A stretch of DNA of 64,000 nt from Conchocele bisecta (lineage: Eukaryota; Mollusca; Bivalvia; Lucinida; Thyasiridae), in NCBI GenBank assembly GCA_029237695.1, contig CM055278.1:69059188-69123187 (forward strand), in the 5' to 3' direction. Below, piece by piece: positions 35,101-42,149 of the stretch; position 1 is the stretch's first letter; the number at the start of each line of letters is the position of its first letter. The position numbers were made by a program, and so were the translations under genes. The notes under the pieces were generated by a model, which had not been told where the DNA came from, ran no database searches, and saw nothing but the letters and a program-made list of their open reading frames with translations.

Positions 35101-37296
35101 GTTGATAGTAGTGCAATTGCATAAAGATTTTTACAGATACGCACTAAAGCAAACAAATAAGATGTAATAAAGCATATGTCAACTAGCAAGCAGCAAGCTG
35201 TTAATAGTTAATATTATGTTGTAGCGACCACACATGTATGTATTTACATATAGACATTTTTATTCAGAGAGATGTACGTTATCTGAATGAATGAAAAATT
35301 ACAAATGCCGATACACATATTGAAGATCGTGCTTATATACATAACAGCAAGTGATCATGTTGTACTTCTAGTGAAACCGTCCGTTAACTTTCGTCCGTAT
35401 ATTATGTAAGTACATGTATCAGACATGTTTCTAATGATTTACACATTGAAGAAACATAGTACAGTCGAACCTCCCCGAACGGCCACCTCTCTACAACAGC
35501 CACCTCTCTGTAACAGCCGCTATTTTATATCCCAAATGGATGATTTCCTCTATATGTAACCCTTACACTGCTGAGCATGAACATTGTCGTTTGATGTTGA
35601 TTTTGCATTCTTTCTCAATAAAAACATGTTTTGACAGCATTTTAGAATCATTTCCTTTGGAAATGATTCTAAAATGCTGTCAAAACATGTTTTTATTGAG
35701 AATTATTGAAGAAAATAAATAAACATCAGGCGATAAAATTGTATTCAGCATTAACCTCCCTACAACAGCCACCTCTCTATAACAGCCAATTTTGCCTCTT
35801 CCCATGGGTGGCTGTTGTAGAGAGGTTGCACTGTACATCCATATCTTTACATTTTGCATATTTCATCTTAAACATCATTTCGAAAAAAAAAATGATATGT
35901 ATGTTTTAAAAACATTAACATTTAACATAGGGTAGTAACTTGTGGCCCCTGCGTTGCTATGTACTATTTTCCTATTGTATTTATGTATATTTAGTAATAT
36001 TATCATGACGATGATTTTGTTTTATTTTTAGTTTATTGTTCTTTTCACTTGGGAAGCGTACTCCTACGACTTTGGACGGCACTTCCCGTCACGTTAAAAA
36101 TTCTGTCTGCAATGAGCCATATATCCGCACCATGGTTTCGATGATGAATGCGTTATGTGTTGCGTTTTTCTATAGACATGTAGTATCATTAGATATATAT
36201 GTTATCTACTTTAGTATGTGGCATTGCTGAACAGTTCGTTCGAATATATATGTTCTGATGGTTATTATGTATTGCTAGAATTAGTCGTGTACGTCTAAGT
36301 AACTATATCAATTATTTATTTCAGTTTCGCTGTATACGTCGTGTATACTGATCGCTGTGTTCATCAATGGCGCAATCCCGTTGTTCTACGAGATTTCCTG
36401 TGAGGCATCCTATCCGGTGGCCGAGGGAGTTACAGGTGGTTTCCTTACTGTCGGCAAAAACGCATTTGGCATCGTATTCCTCTTTATTCTGCTCATACCC
36501 GATATAGGTTTGTAACATATTAAAGTTACTTCTACTAAGTCACCGTGTTAGACTAATCATAATCAACTGGCTCTGGAGGTCATAATGTCCAGATCATGAT
36601 CAAGAAAGGATGCACCAGTTCCATAATTGCTACATTTTATTAATTTGTTTTGTAAACTATAGTATGACGGATGTTATCAGGGTATTTCATTTAAGCTATA
36701 TATGTATGAAATTTATGTAACCCAGAATTTGAAATTTTGTCTGAAACATATCGCAGCTAAAACCACAGAGCCTGCCTAAAAATAAGAAAACTTTAAAACA
36801 TAAATAATTGGACAGCGTACCGCGTTACTCGTAGTCTTGAACAGAATACATACACAGATGAACAATCAGACTAGCAGTGTACTGTCCTAAACTACATTCA
36901 CCCGCACCACCGTCAGTATAAGATTTTCAGACACCTTCAATCCATTAATGTACAGTTATATGTCCGCATGTACGAGGCGATAATCCGCGAGCTTTAGCGA
37001 GCAGATCATCGATCGTACATGCGGACAACAGTGCTCTAAGTAATTTATCCCACCCTCATACCCGTACCATGTCTGGTATTTCTAATAACCCGTGTGATTA
37101 TTGTATAACTTGATTCCACATTTATTTAGGTAAATCCTGGATGAACTGGGGTCTGTTGGCGTCAGTGATATTCGCCCTGCCTCTGCTCTTCCTGTTTCCC
37201 GAGCGGTACAGACGGACAAACATGGACACCGACGTGGACGTACCTACCGCGTCTGATGATACTATGCCTATCACTGGGCCCGCACGCGTGTATTAG
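22951..37296 (+). CDS. SLC49A4: SLC49A4 (DIRC2)-like lysosomal major facilitator transporter
   Basis: Eleven coding exons join in phase to 484 codons: 22951-23109, 26507-26748, 27525-27688, 28478-28531, 32014-32073, 33294-33423, 33987-34095, 34409-34476, 34968-35086, 36325-36507 and 37130-37296. All introns are GT-AG. The product has 12 hydrophobic helices, a short acidic N-terminus, the helix 2-3 motif DVKGLR (LDKRGLR in the human protein), a long luminal loop 5-6 with sequons at N200, N207 and N219, and FPSKPPLPPS before helix 7. Length is close to the human protein (478). Family members sit in the lysosomal membrane; human SLC49A4 has been reported as a proton-driven pyridoxine exporter. 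Substrate here is inferred from homology. FLVCR and SLC49A3 are alternatives but match less well. ATG at 22951 follows an A-rich repeat and has A at -3. Confidence 0.9.
23221..23394. mobile_element. Intron 1: family D MITE with inner hairpin
   Basis: Outer ends TTATTGTTCACATAT and ATATGTGAACAATAA are inverted repeats. Inside, GGTCTAGTAACATAA to the complementary TTATGTTACTAGACC (23242-23311) forms a second, 70-nt hairpin. Non-coding. Confidence 0.8.
23472..23935. repeat. Intron 1: dispersed repeat and a hairpin
   Basis: GGGGTTTAACGTCCCAGCAA (about 23480) looks like a common invertebrate dispersed repeat. A hairpin with arms GCGAACAGTATCTCTTGCAA and TTGCAAGAGTTACTGTTCGC lies at 23866-23932. 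Confidence 0.5.
24110..24205. repeat. Intron 1: dispersed copy of the 93-bp repeat
   Basis: TTTGTGACCAGTGTAACTCC and TGATCAAATAGCAAAATCC match the tandem units at 14985-15460. Confidence 0.65.
24197..24530. mobile_element. Intron 1: hAT-like element with GGATCCAGG ends
   Basis: Left CAGGCGCGGATCCAGGATTT; right in reverse CATGGGCGGATTCAGG. Long G tracts lie just inside both ends, as in the element at 20043-20798. An open frame inside is short and without domain. Confidence 0.6.
24650..24862 (+). repeat. Intron 1: two direct ~85-bp repeats
   Basis: GGCAATATCAACTCGCAATC and GTTTGATTGGCTGTGCCTGA occur twice, about 118 bp apart. A third, diverged copy is next to the snapback at 22070-22136 (CATCTATTGGCAGTGCC). 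Confidence 0.8.
24863..26506. other. Intron 1, 3' part: nothing recognised
   Basis: AT-rich intronic DNA with T-rich tracts near 24945-25260. The acceptor TTTCAG ends at 26506 before exon 2. Confidence 0.6.
26507..26748 (+). CDS. SLC49A4: SLC49A4 exon 2
   Basis: Codes residues 54-133: the end of helix 1 (ALIWSTWGPIA), helix 2 (IGMLVNYGNLGMILTVM), the family loop FMDVKGLRLSV and helix 3 ending LRCITLDKEL. Acceptor TTTCAG/G; donor ATG/GTAATA at 26749. It ends with two bases of a Trp codon. Upstream in-frame sequence back to about 26381 is open but intronic. Confidence 0.88.
26759..26970. mobile_element. Intron 2: pogo/Tigger-like MITE next to exon 2
   Basis: Begins TACAGTGGATACTCTAC with CTATAAACCGGACA and ends with a hairpin made of GTGAAACCTCTCTAAGCC and GGTTTAGAGAGGTTTCAC. 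It is related to 20950-21169. It starts only about 10 bases after the exon 2 donor. Confidence 0.65.
26994..27050. repeat. Intron 2: hairpin
   Basis: GGTAAGTGGAAAAGGCGGG and its near complement CCCCCATTTTCCACTTACC enclose CTAACTCCATGAGTTAA. Confidence 0.75.
27525..27688 (+). CDS. SLC49A4: SLC49A4 exon 3
   Basis: Codes the last base of W134 through I188 and one base of G189. Contains helix 4 (YNICAVLNGIAGTVPW), the family block PPLMSSTWFPPEHRATATA, and helix 5. Acceptor TTTAAG/G after a weak polypyrimidine tract; donor ATAG/GTGATA. Confidence 0.87.
28478..28531 (+). CDS. SLC49A4: SLC49A4 exon 4 (54 bp)
   Basis: Codes the luminal loop start PQLVPDPHFQNTTVIAN with the sequon N200-T-T. The donor at 28532 (GTAGGT) is chosen because it keeps the frame with exon 5. 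A second donor four bases later (GTATGC at 28536) would give an in-frame stop at once after the junction. Acceptor AAAG/G at 28477. Confidence 0.75.
28649..29099 (+). mobile_element. Intron 4: MITE family A copy, right end lost
   Basis: Starts TTAAAGGTACATGCCCACTC and follows the complete copy at 21552-22058 up to ATATAAAGAACATATTATG, where the terminal inverted repeat is missing. Confidence 0.8.
29104..29305 (+). mobile_element. Intron 4: second partial family A copy in tandem
   Basis: Repeats the internal blocks GTAATGTCCGTTAACATTTT and GTGGGGTAATGGTGAATGAA directly after the previous copy, and keeps the GATATCAGTGTGGAAAT block that the previous copy has lost. Confidence 0.75.
29393..30036. 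mobile_element. Intron 4: family C element, copy 1 (hairpin plus tail)
   Basis: A 167-bp hairpin at 29450-29616 has arms AGGATATTCCATCGTACAT / ATGTACGATGGAATATCCT and GAATAGCGGGAAATAATAC / TATTTCCCGCTATTC. It is followed by about 410 bp shared with 30864-31487 (CACTTCCACGGCGGATACAT, ACGCAGCTGTTTCTAT, CAGGCGCGCAATTACGGGTG). Together they form one repeat unit, hairpin first. Confidence 0.8.
30470..30770. repeat. Intron 4: diverged 93-bp repeat pieces around a hairpin
   Basis: GTGGCTGTGACTGTGGAAAT at the left and, in reverse, ATGGGGCTTATAGGATT at the right match the 14985-15460 repeat in opposite orientations, so the block is an inverted pair. Between them TTCTGTCTGTAATGCAGGG and its near complement CATGCGTTACAGACAGAA form a short hairpin. 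Confidence 0.6.
30864..31487. mobile_element. Intron 4: family C element, copy 2
   Basis: Hairpin at 30864-31026 and the same downstream 400-bp tail as 29393-30036. It has about 32 extra bases (near CCTTTCCAATTTTTCAAA, 31285) that are absent from copy 1. High similarity over the full length points to two insertions of one family or a local duplication. Confidence 0.8.
32014..32073 (+). CDS. SLC49A4: SLC49A4 exon 5 (60 bp)
   Basis: Codes N207 (split codon) to I226: RSISNMGTIKSNISNLMYI, the rest of the luminal loop with sequons at N207 and N219. It corresponds to the human segment just before helix 6. Acceptor TTTCCAG/A, donor TTC/GTAAGT. Confidence 0.82.
32426..32480. repeat. Intron 5: hairpin
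   Basis: TTTATCCCGTCAACAC and its complement GTGTTGACGGGATAAA enclose about 22 bases. Confidence 0.8.
32481..32630. mobile_element. Intron 5: family E inverted-repeat element
   Basis: Ends ATAGAATAGTAGGTTAGTGC and GCACTAACCTACTATTCTCT are inverted repeats continuing through GGGAAAAAATATCTGGC. The centre has AACGGGATGTGC and CCCATCCCGTTT. Its right part also occurs at 16868-16966 and 32748-32806. Confidence 0.8.
32657..32723. repeat. Intron 5: perfect palindrome, 33-bp arms
   Basis: The arm starts TATATGTTGTGACCACTC and runs to CCGTCTCG; a single G separates it from its exact complement. A decayed copy is at 15690-15725 and a fragment near 41638-41665. Confidence 0.9.
32748..32806 (+). mobile_element. 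Intron 5: family E right-end fragment
   Basis: CTTGAGCCTTGCCGGATATT to CACTAACCTACTATTCTCT repeats the right end of 32481-32630, about 120 bp downstream of it; the perfect palindrome lies between them. Confidence 0.8.
33294..33423 (+). CDS. SLC49A4: SLC49A4 exon 6
   Basis: Codes H227 (split) to L269 and part of R270: helix 6 (LAGVVFLFVVIYF), then the cytosolic loop FPSKPPLPPSLSASLQR that is a strong match to the family (YFPPRPPLPPS in human). Acceptor TTTCAG/A, donor AAG/GTAACT. Confidence 0.9.
33987..34095 (+). CDS. SLC49A4: SLC49A4 exon 7
   Basis: Codes R270-Q306: helix 7 (SLWLIMLAYSVPIGVLDVW) and ATVLDVNVSPLGISQ. Acceptor TTCCAG/A, donor CTCAG/GTACAT, phase 0. Confidence 0.9.
34409..34476 (+). 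CDS. SLC49A4: SLC49A4 exon 8 (68 bp)
   Basis: Codes residues 307-328 and part of R329: IDAGWMGFWQTIVGC SAGVIIA, helix 8, with the family-typical DAGW-GFW motif. Acceptor TTGCCAG/A, donor TAG/GTAAGT. Confidence 0.9.
34600..34657. repeat. Intron 8: imperfect ~58-nt hairpin
   Basis: AGGAACCCGTTCTTCTAACG pairs with CGTTGGAAGAGTGGGTTCTT across a short loop near GCATGG, with a few mismatches and G-U pairs. The size and imperfect pairing recall a microRNA precursor, but it could equally be a small MITE. Confidence 0.6.
34968..35086 (+). CDS. SLC49A4: SLC49A4 exon 9
   Basis: Codes R329-T368 and one base of V369: RFSDIFMKKMK, then helix 9 (LFLIVLFLGAIISTVWFTII). Acceptor TTTCAG/A, donor ACAG/GTAACG. 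Confidence 0.9.
35460..35834. mobile_element. Intron 9: pogo-like MITE with CAACAGCCACCTC repeats
   Basis: Left end ACAGTCGAACCTCCCCG with CAACAGCCACCTCTCTGTAA; the right end has CAACAGCCACCTCTCTATAA and closes with GGTTGCACTGTA. The perfect palindrome 35614-35700 lies inside it. Confidence 0.7.
35614..35700. repeat. Intron 9: perfect palindrome, 42-bp arms (family B)
   Basis: The arm begins CTCAATAAAAACATGTTT and ends AGAATCATTTCC; three T bases separate it from its exact complement. It is the best-preserved copy of the family also seen at 14786 and about 44800. Confidence 0.92.
36325..36507 (+). CDS. SLC49A4: SLC49A4 exon 10
   Basis: Codes V369 (split) to I429 and one base of G430: helix 10 (LYTSCILIAVFINGAIPLF), the loop YEISCEASYPVAEGVTGG matching the family's FE-ETVYPVPEG, and helix 11. 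Acceptor TTTCAG/T, donor ATAG/GTTTGT. Confidence 0.9.
36961..37026. repeat. Intron 10: hairpin with perfect 15-bp arms
   Basis: TGTCCGCATGTACGA and TCGTACATGCGGACA enclose a 36-base loop that has its own short pairing (CGCGAGC / GCGAGC region). Confidence 0.8.
37130..37296 (+). CDS. SLC49A4: SLC49A4 exon 11 (last coding exon)
   Basis: Codes the remainder of G430 to Y484 and a TAG stop at 37294-37296: helix 12 (WGLLASVIFALPLLFLFPE) and a hydrophilic tail rich in Asp and Thr. Acceptor TTATTTAG/G. Confidence 0.9.
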
Positions 37297-38995
37297 GGCT
37301 AATTATTTACTAGTTCGACATGCATATACATAATATATAGTATAACTACGAACGCGCACGGTCACATAACAAGTATTCCAGGATGCGTGGGATTTGCCAT
37401 GCGACTTACGTACATGTACTGGCATTCATAATCCGGCAAATGAAAAACACACGCGTACGTCTAAATAATTTACATTGTCTGTTACAAGCTGAGATTTAGA
37501 TTATTGTATTTATTAGAAAATGGGGTCGTTTGATAAATTAAAAGGGAACCCTAAGAGCCAACTCAGTGCATCTAAATCTACTGTATTTTGCAGATGTATA
37601 GCATGTCGGCTTGACATAATTAACCATGCTACCATACCAAAATCTTGTGTATTAGAGACTTCAACGAATTCCAGATATTCGAATTTAATTGGTTGCGGCA
37701 TAGCTCGCTCTTTCTTAACCGACCAATCGACATGTGCTTTATAGTAGTAAATTTGAGATCGTTAGTTAGAAGTATAATAATCACAAGTCTTGCAAGTCGC
37801 CCTGCGTTACAGACAGAAGATTTGGGTGAACATGAAACTTGTCTTGTTGTTTGTTTAAATTCCTTTTTTTTTTCAAAAGTCACACATCAGACAATGACCT
37901 TGATTGTATTTGTTTCTAATGAAAGTGACGACTTACAATATAGTTGCATATATACACAGCAGTATACTTCTACTTTGTAATGTGTGTCTGGTAGTTGTGA
38001 AAAGTGTGTCAGTGTTTTATATTGTGATGCTTTATATATTATTTAAAATATATATTAATAATAAAATGTTTAGTGAAACGGGCGCCTCCCATGTTAGTCT
38101 ATGGCTGCTCCAACTCATGGCCGTCTGGCATATTTATGCAGCCTGATAAGAGTATATTCTCTTTCTCAGGAGCGTGGGAAATGTTTCATTGGCACAATGG
38201 CGAACACACGTAGTGCATGTCATAATCAGAACGTGCTGGACTACATTGATCACAAAAGCCATAAACCCAACAATTACAAACACATAGTAATTGTTACATG
38301 ACTGTCGTTGTTTGACACCGCTCATAGCCGTGTGCAAACGTACAGCATGTGCTGTTTGACCATGGCTGTCGACATATAAGCTCTTTCCAGGGCCAAAGCA
38401 ACACCTACGTAACGCATATATATGTGCTTCATGACGTTACCAGAACGCGCCATTATGTCACCCTGCAGACCAGTTCACAACGGTCGCACTGAACTTTTGA
38501 CATTGATGCGGCTGCATCACGCGACGTGTACTGTGGCCCCGGAATATGTATGTGTAAATCAGCTGTTTGAATGGAACGGGTTATCAAAGTACCGACAGCA
38601 CTGCAAATATGCTCAAATTGCATGGTATTTCCGACGGAAATGTAACAATAACGTTCGACCATGTCCAGCCTAAGGCCTTGGGGTGCAAACAGTTCCTTTG
38701 TGCCACGGCAAACGTTTACCAACGGCTGGACATCATGATCAAACCTTATGCTCAACTTATGCTTATGCTTTTAATCCCAATTCGTATTTAGTGACTATAA
38801 CGTGATTCAAAAAACCATTTTTCCAGGCCCGTAGCCAGACATTTTGAAGGGGGTGGGGTGGGTTGTATTTTAGAATGGATGTTTCTCTGATCTGGGTCTA
38901 CACCTGTCGGTTAAGAACGGTACCATACCCTCAAATTCACGTTGCCAGATGTTATTGTGACAGCCATTGTTCAAAGTGAAATAAACAGTTCAAAC
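37297..38995. other. Downstream of SLC49A4; 3' UTR extent unknown
   Basis: Overlapping short frames on both strands show no domain. AATAAAA near 38060 is one candidate polyadenylation signal. CGTAGCCAGACATTTTGAAG with a G-rich tract near 38829 looks like the end of an hAT-like element. Otherwise nothing is supported. Confidence 0.4.
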
Positions 38996-38999
38996 AGTT

Positions 39000-39078
39000 G
39001 CGAGATTACATTATAGACATAGAAGAAATAATATATATTATATGATATGTCTATGATTACATCGACATGTAATCTCGA
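39000..39078. repeat. Hairpin
   Basis: CGAGATTACATTATAGACAT pairs with ATGTCTATGATTACATCG and further with ATGTAATCTCG, giving a two-step hairpin with an AT-rich loop. Confidence 0.7.
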
Positions 39079-39264
39079 ATGACTAGAATGGAATTGGAAT
39101 TTTTGAATTCAGAGTTGTATGCACACCCCGCTATGCAACACATGATATCATGGTCAGCATTTTTTACCCTCTATCCAAGGACCATACATAAACATCTTCT
39201 TCCCAGCGCTATCTGACCGGTCAGTGTAAAGAATTGAGCATTTAAGTAATTCCCTAAATGTCGG

Positions 39265-39630
39265 GTCTCACTAAATGGCGTAATGGGGGTAATGGTGAGC
39301 ATAATGGGGATAATGGGGCGTAATGGTGATTATTGTGATGGATAATGGTAGATTTAAAAGCAAATTAATGTATATCCTGTATATTAATAACACAATATAT
39401 GCATAACTAGTTCATATACGCCAGATATGACAACTTGTATTTCTTTACGCGACGGCGTAATGGCTAATTCCACACCGGCGTAATGGGTCCGTAATTTCCC
39501 CACGGCGTAATGGGGCGTAATGATGATTATAATGGTGGATAATGGTAGATTTAAAATCAAATTAATGTATATTCAGTATATTAATAACACAATATATGCA
39601 TAAGTAGTTCATATACGCCAGATATTGTCC
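39265..39630. mobile_element. MULE-type terminus with GGCGTAATGG motifs and direct repeats
   Basis: TCACTAAATGGCGTAATGG is followed by many GGCGTAATGG / GATAATGG words. A ~90-bp direct repeat (AGTTCATATACGCCAGATAT and flanks) occurs at about 39340-39428 and 39537-39625. The same outer words occur inverted at 59107-59183. Position next to the transposase remnant suggests this is its end. Confidence 0.6.
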
Positions 39631-40800
39631 ACTCGATGACGTGACCGACTTTGTGCTCTTGTCCTTAAACATCTTCATGAGATAGTTTGTCCGCTGCTCG
39701 GCGGATTTATGACACCATACGTCCACTGATAGCTGATGGTGCTCATATGGTAATTCCCCAAGCGGGCAAGCGCCTTTTCGACATCCTTGTACATGGATGC
39801 CACTATTCGGTGTATGGTGTCGACTAAATCCGAAATGTCTTATGGTTGGTACCTATCTTCAACAAATTGTTAAATGATTCTGCGTTGTTGTTTGTCCATC
39901 CACTCTGGATTGTTTTCACTCTTAGCGGCTGATTGATATGATCGCGCACAAGGGGAACAACTCTGCCATCCAAGTACGGTCGAAATCCCGGAGCATGGGC
40001 ACTCGATAGTCGATGGTCAAATACAACTTGAATTGGTGTCACACAGACCTTCGTTTCCGAATATTGCGCCAACAATTTCTTGTTTGTCCTTATAATTAAT
40101 TCCCACTTTCTTACACAAGTAGTATTTTACATTGTTTTTAAGATGGCGTGTACCAATTGATTAGTGGAGCGCCGTGGCGTAATGGTTAGTGTGTCGGACT
40201 ACTGATCCAAGGGTCGTGGGTTCGAGCCTGACTAGTGGCGTGCGTTGTGTCCTTGAGCAAGACACTTTATCCACATTGCTCCAGTTCACCCAGCTGTAAA
40301 TGGGTACCGATAATTCGTAGTTGCTCTGTAAATACGAATTACCGGCTTCTCTCAAAAAATCTCTACCTCCGTTCTTTCTCCCATTCTTAGGAGACGGCAT
40401 GCAAGGTCCTAGAGCCAGTGCCGCCGTTAAATATAAGCACAAAAAAAAGTGTACCAATTGTTGTCGTTGCTCCTGGAAATGACCTATTGATACTCTTCCT
40501 CAGTGCCTGTTCGTCGTCAGCGCCGATTAACATTTTTGCTAATTCTTCGTCGATGAAATTACTAGCTATGTTTGTTAAAAAACAACATTAAATGTTTCAA
40601 AGTCTGACTTTCGATGTAGAAATGACGGTCCTATACATATCGGTGATGCTTCTGTGTCCGTACGCGATACTGACATATTTTTGAATACAGTGGTCGTGAA
40701 ATGCAGTTGTCCCAAGTTTTAAGTATTGTCAACCTAACACTACAGCGTCTTCCCGGCAACAAAAGCGTCTAATATCATTAATTTGATCGTCCGTGTATAA
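39600..40800 (-). pseudogene. Mutator-like (MULE) transposase remnant, split by a SINE
   Basis: MULE transposases cut and move DNA with an RNase H-fold DDE domain. Read on the minus strand from about 40795: VLHFTT-like start, then ICIGPSFLHRKSDFETFNVVF (split here: ICIGPSFLHRKSD, FETFNVVF), LIGADDEQALRKSINRSF and GTRHLKNNVKYYLCKKVG, which are the MULE core. After the SINE, VVFDHRLSSAHAPGF, GWTNNNAESFNNLLK and DLVDTIHRIVASMYKDVEK complete the C-terminal part. Frameshifts at about 40680, 40580, 40060 and 39830 and the SINE break it. The N-terminal part is missing because the element at 40810 interrupts it. Confidence 0.7.
40164..40446 (+). mobile_element. tRNA-derived SINE, copy 2, inside the MULE pseudogene
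   Basis: Same family as 18424-18706, with a better B box (GTGGGTTCGAGCC). It ends TTAAATATAAGCAC plus an A run. The 12-bp target duplication GTGTACCAATTG lies at 40148-40159 and 40449-40460. Removing the SINE joins TTTCCAGGAGCAACG to the HLKNN coding segment, so it landed in an existing transposase gene. Confidence 0.9.
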
Positions 40801-40809
40801 TAGTGGAGG

Positions 40810-42149
40810 TACGGGGCGCCAAGTGGGACATGGCTCAATTTTGTCAACAAAATTCATTTTTGTGCCACAAAATTCAATTCTGTGTCACAAAATTCACTTT
40901 TGTGCCACAAAATTCAATTCTGTGTAACAAAATTCAATTCTGTGTCACAAAATTCAATTCAATTCTGTGTCACAAAATTCAATTCTGTCAATTCTGTGTA
41001 ACAAAATTAAATTCTGTGTCACAAACTTAAATTCTGCACACGCATGTAAGAAGGACTACCATTGGTCAGAAACTGCACTGGAGAAATGGGTCACGGTCGC
41101 CGATCTACACATTCAATGTCGATGATTTATTTCTCATTCTGCCGATGATTCATTTCTCATTCTGCCATTTTGCTTCAACTATCTCCAAACAGTCAAACGT
41201 TGAAAAACCCATTCGTATTTAAACTCATTTGCGTTATAATTGTACACATAATTCATGTACATGTAGATCTCCCGCGAGTACTGACGTCATTTATTGTGTA
41301 TCGCAAGGTACATCTGCCCAAGTTAAATCAATAATACACGCGCTGTGGCCTGTGTTCTGACTGCTGTCTGTGTTTATAAACAGAATGTGTGTATTGGGCC
41401 ATTTGAGGAAACCATTGGTAGTATTTGTGTAGATACCATGGATACTAAGATGGTGTATACTGTAAATAATGCATGTAGACACATAGTTGCGAACACGTAA
41501 CTTCGCAACTAGTATTCTCTATATATGGGCATGCTCTCTGGTCTAGCTATGTCCCGGCTACTTTATGTTTGAGCCTGTTTACATAATTGAGGGAAAATTC
41601 TGAATATTTTTCTTATTTCTCCTTCAAAGTATATATGCTTATATGGTGTGACCACTCATTTGTAATCATAATATAACCAAAATAACTGTCCATAAAGAAG
41701 TATAATATTGATATATTGGGTTATATTTTCGCATTGAAATATTTAAACCTGCAAGTGTACTCCACCATCTAGTAAAATGGACTAAGACCGATCTCAACCA
41801 ATCAACGTAGAGATGACATAGACTATCCTACGCAAACTAATTTTTGTGGACAAAAATGAATTCTGTCCCACAAAACTGAATTTTCTTCACAAAACTCAAT
41901 TCTGTCTTACAAAATTGAATCCTTTATAACAAAAATGAATTTTGTATACGAAACGTATGCAGAATTGAATTTTGTGACACAGAATTGAATTTTGTGACAC
42001 AGAATTGACAGAATTGAATTTTGTGACACAGAATTGAATTTTGTGACACAGAATTGAATTTTGTGACACAGAATTGAATTTTGTGATTTTTAGTGTTACA
42101 AAACTCAATTTTGTACACATAATTAACCTGTCATGCATGGCGCCCCGTA
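40810..42149. mobile_element. 1.34 kb inverted-repeat element with AATTCTGTGTCACAAAATT arrays
   Basis: Ends TACGGGGCGCCA and TGGCGCCCCGTA. Inside each end is an array of units such as AATTCTGTGTCACAAA (40845-41035) and, inverted, AATTTTGTGACACAGAATT (41838-42118). The arrays are mirror images, so they form long imperfect inverted arms around about 800 bp of unique DNA. Open frames over the arrays encode repeated CHKIQFCVTKFN words and are not a gene. Confidence 0.8.

Noticed and set aside
37513..38791. Several 60-110-codon frames on both strands downstream of SLC49A4
   Set aside because: They overlap each other on both strands, and no domain, splice pattern or codon bias was seen.
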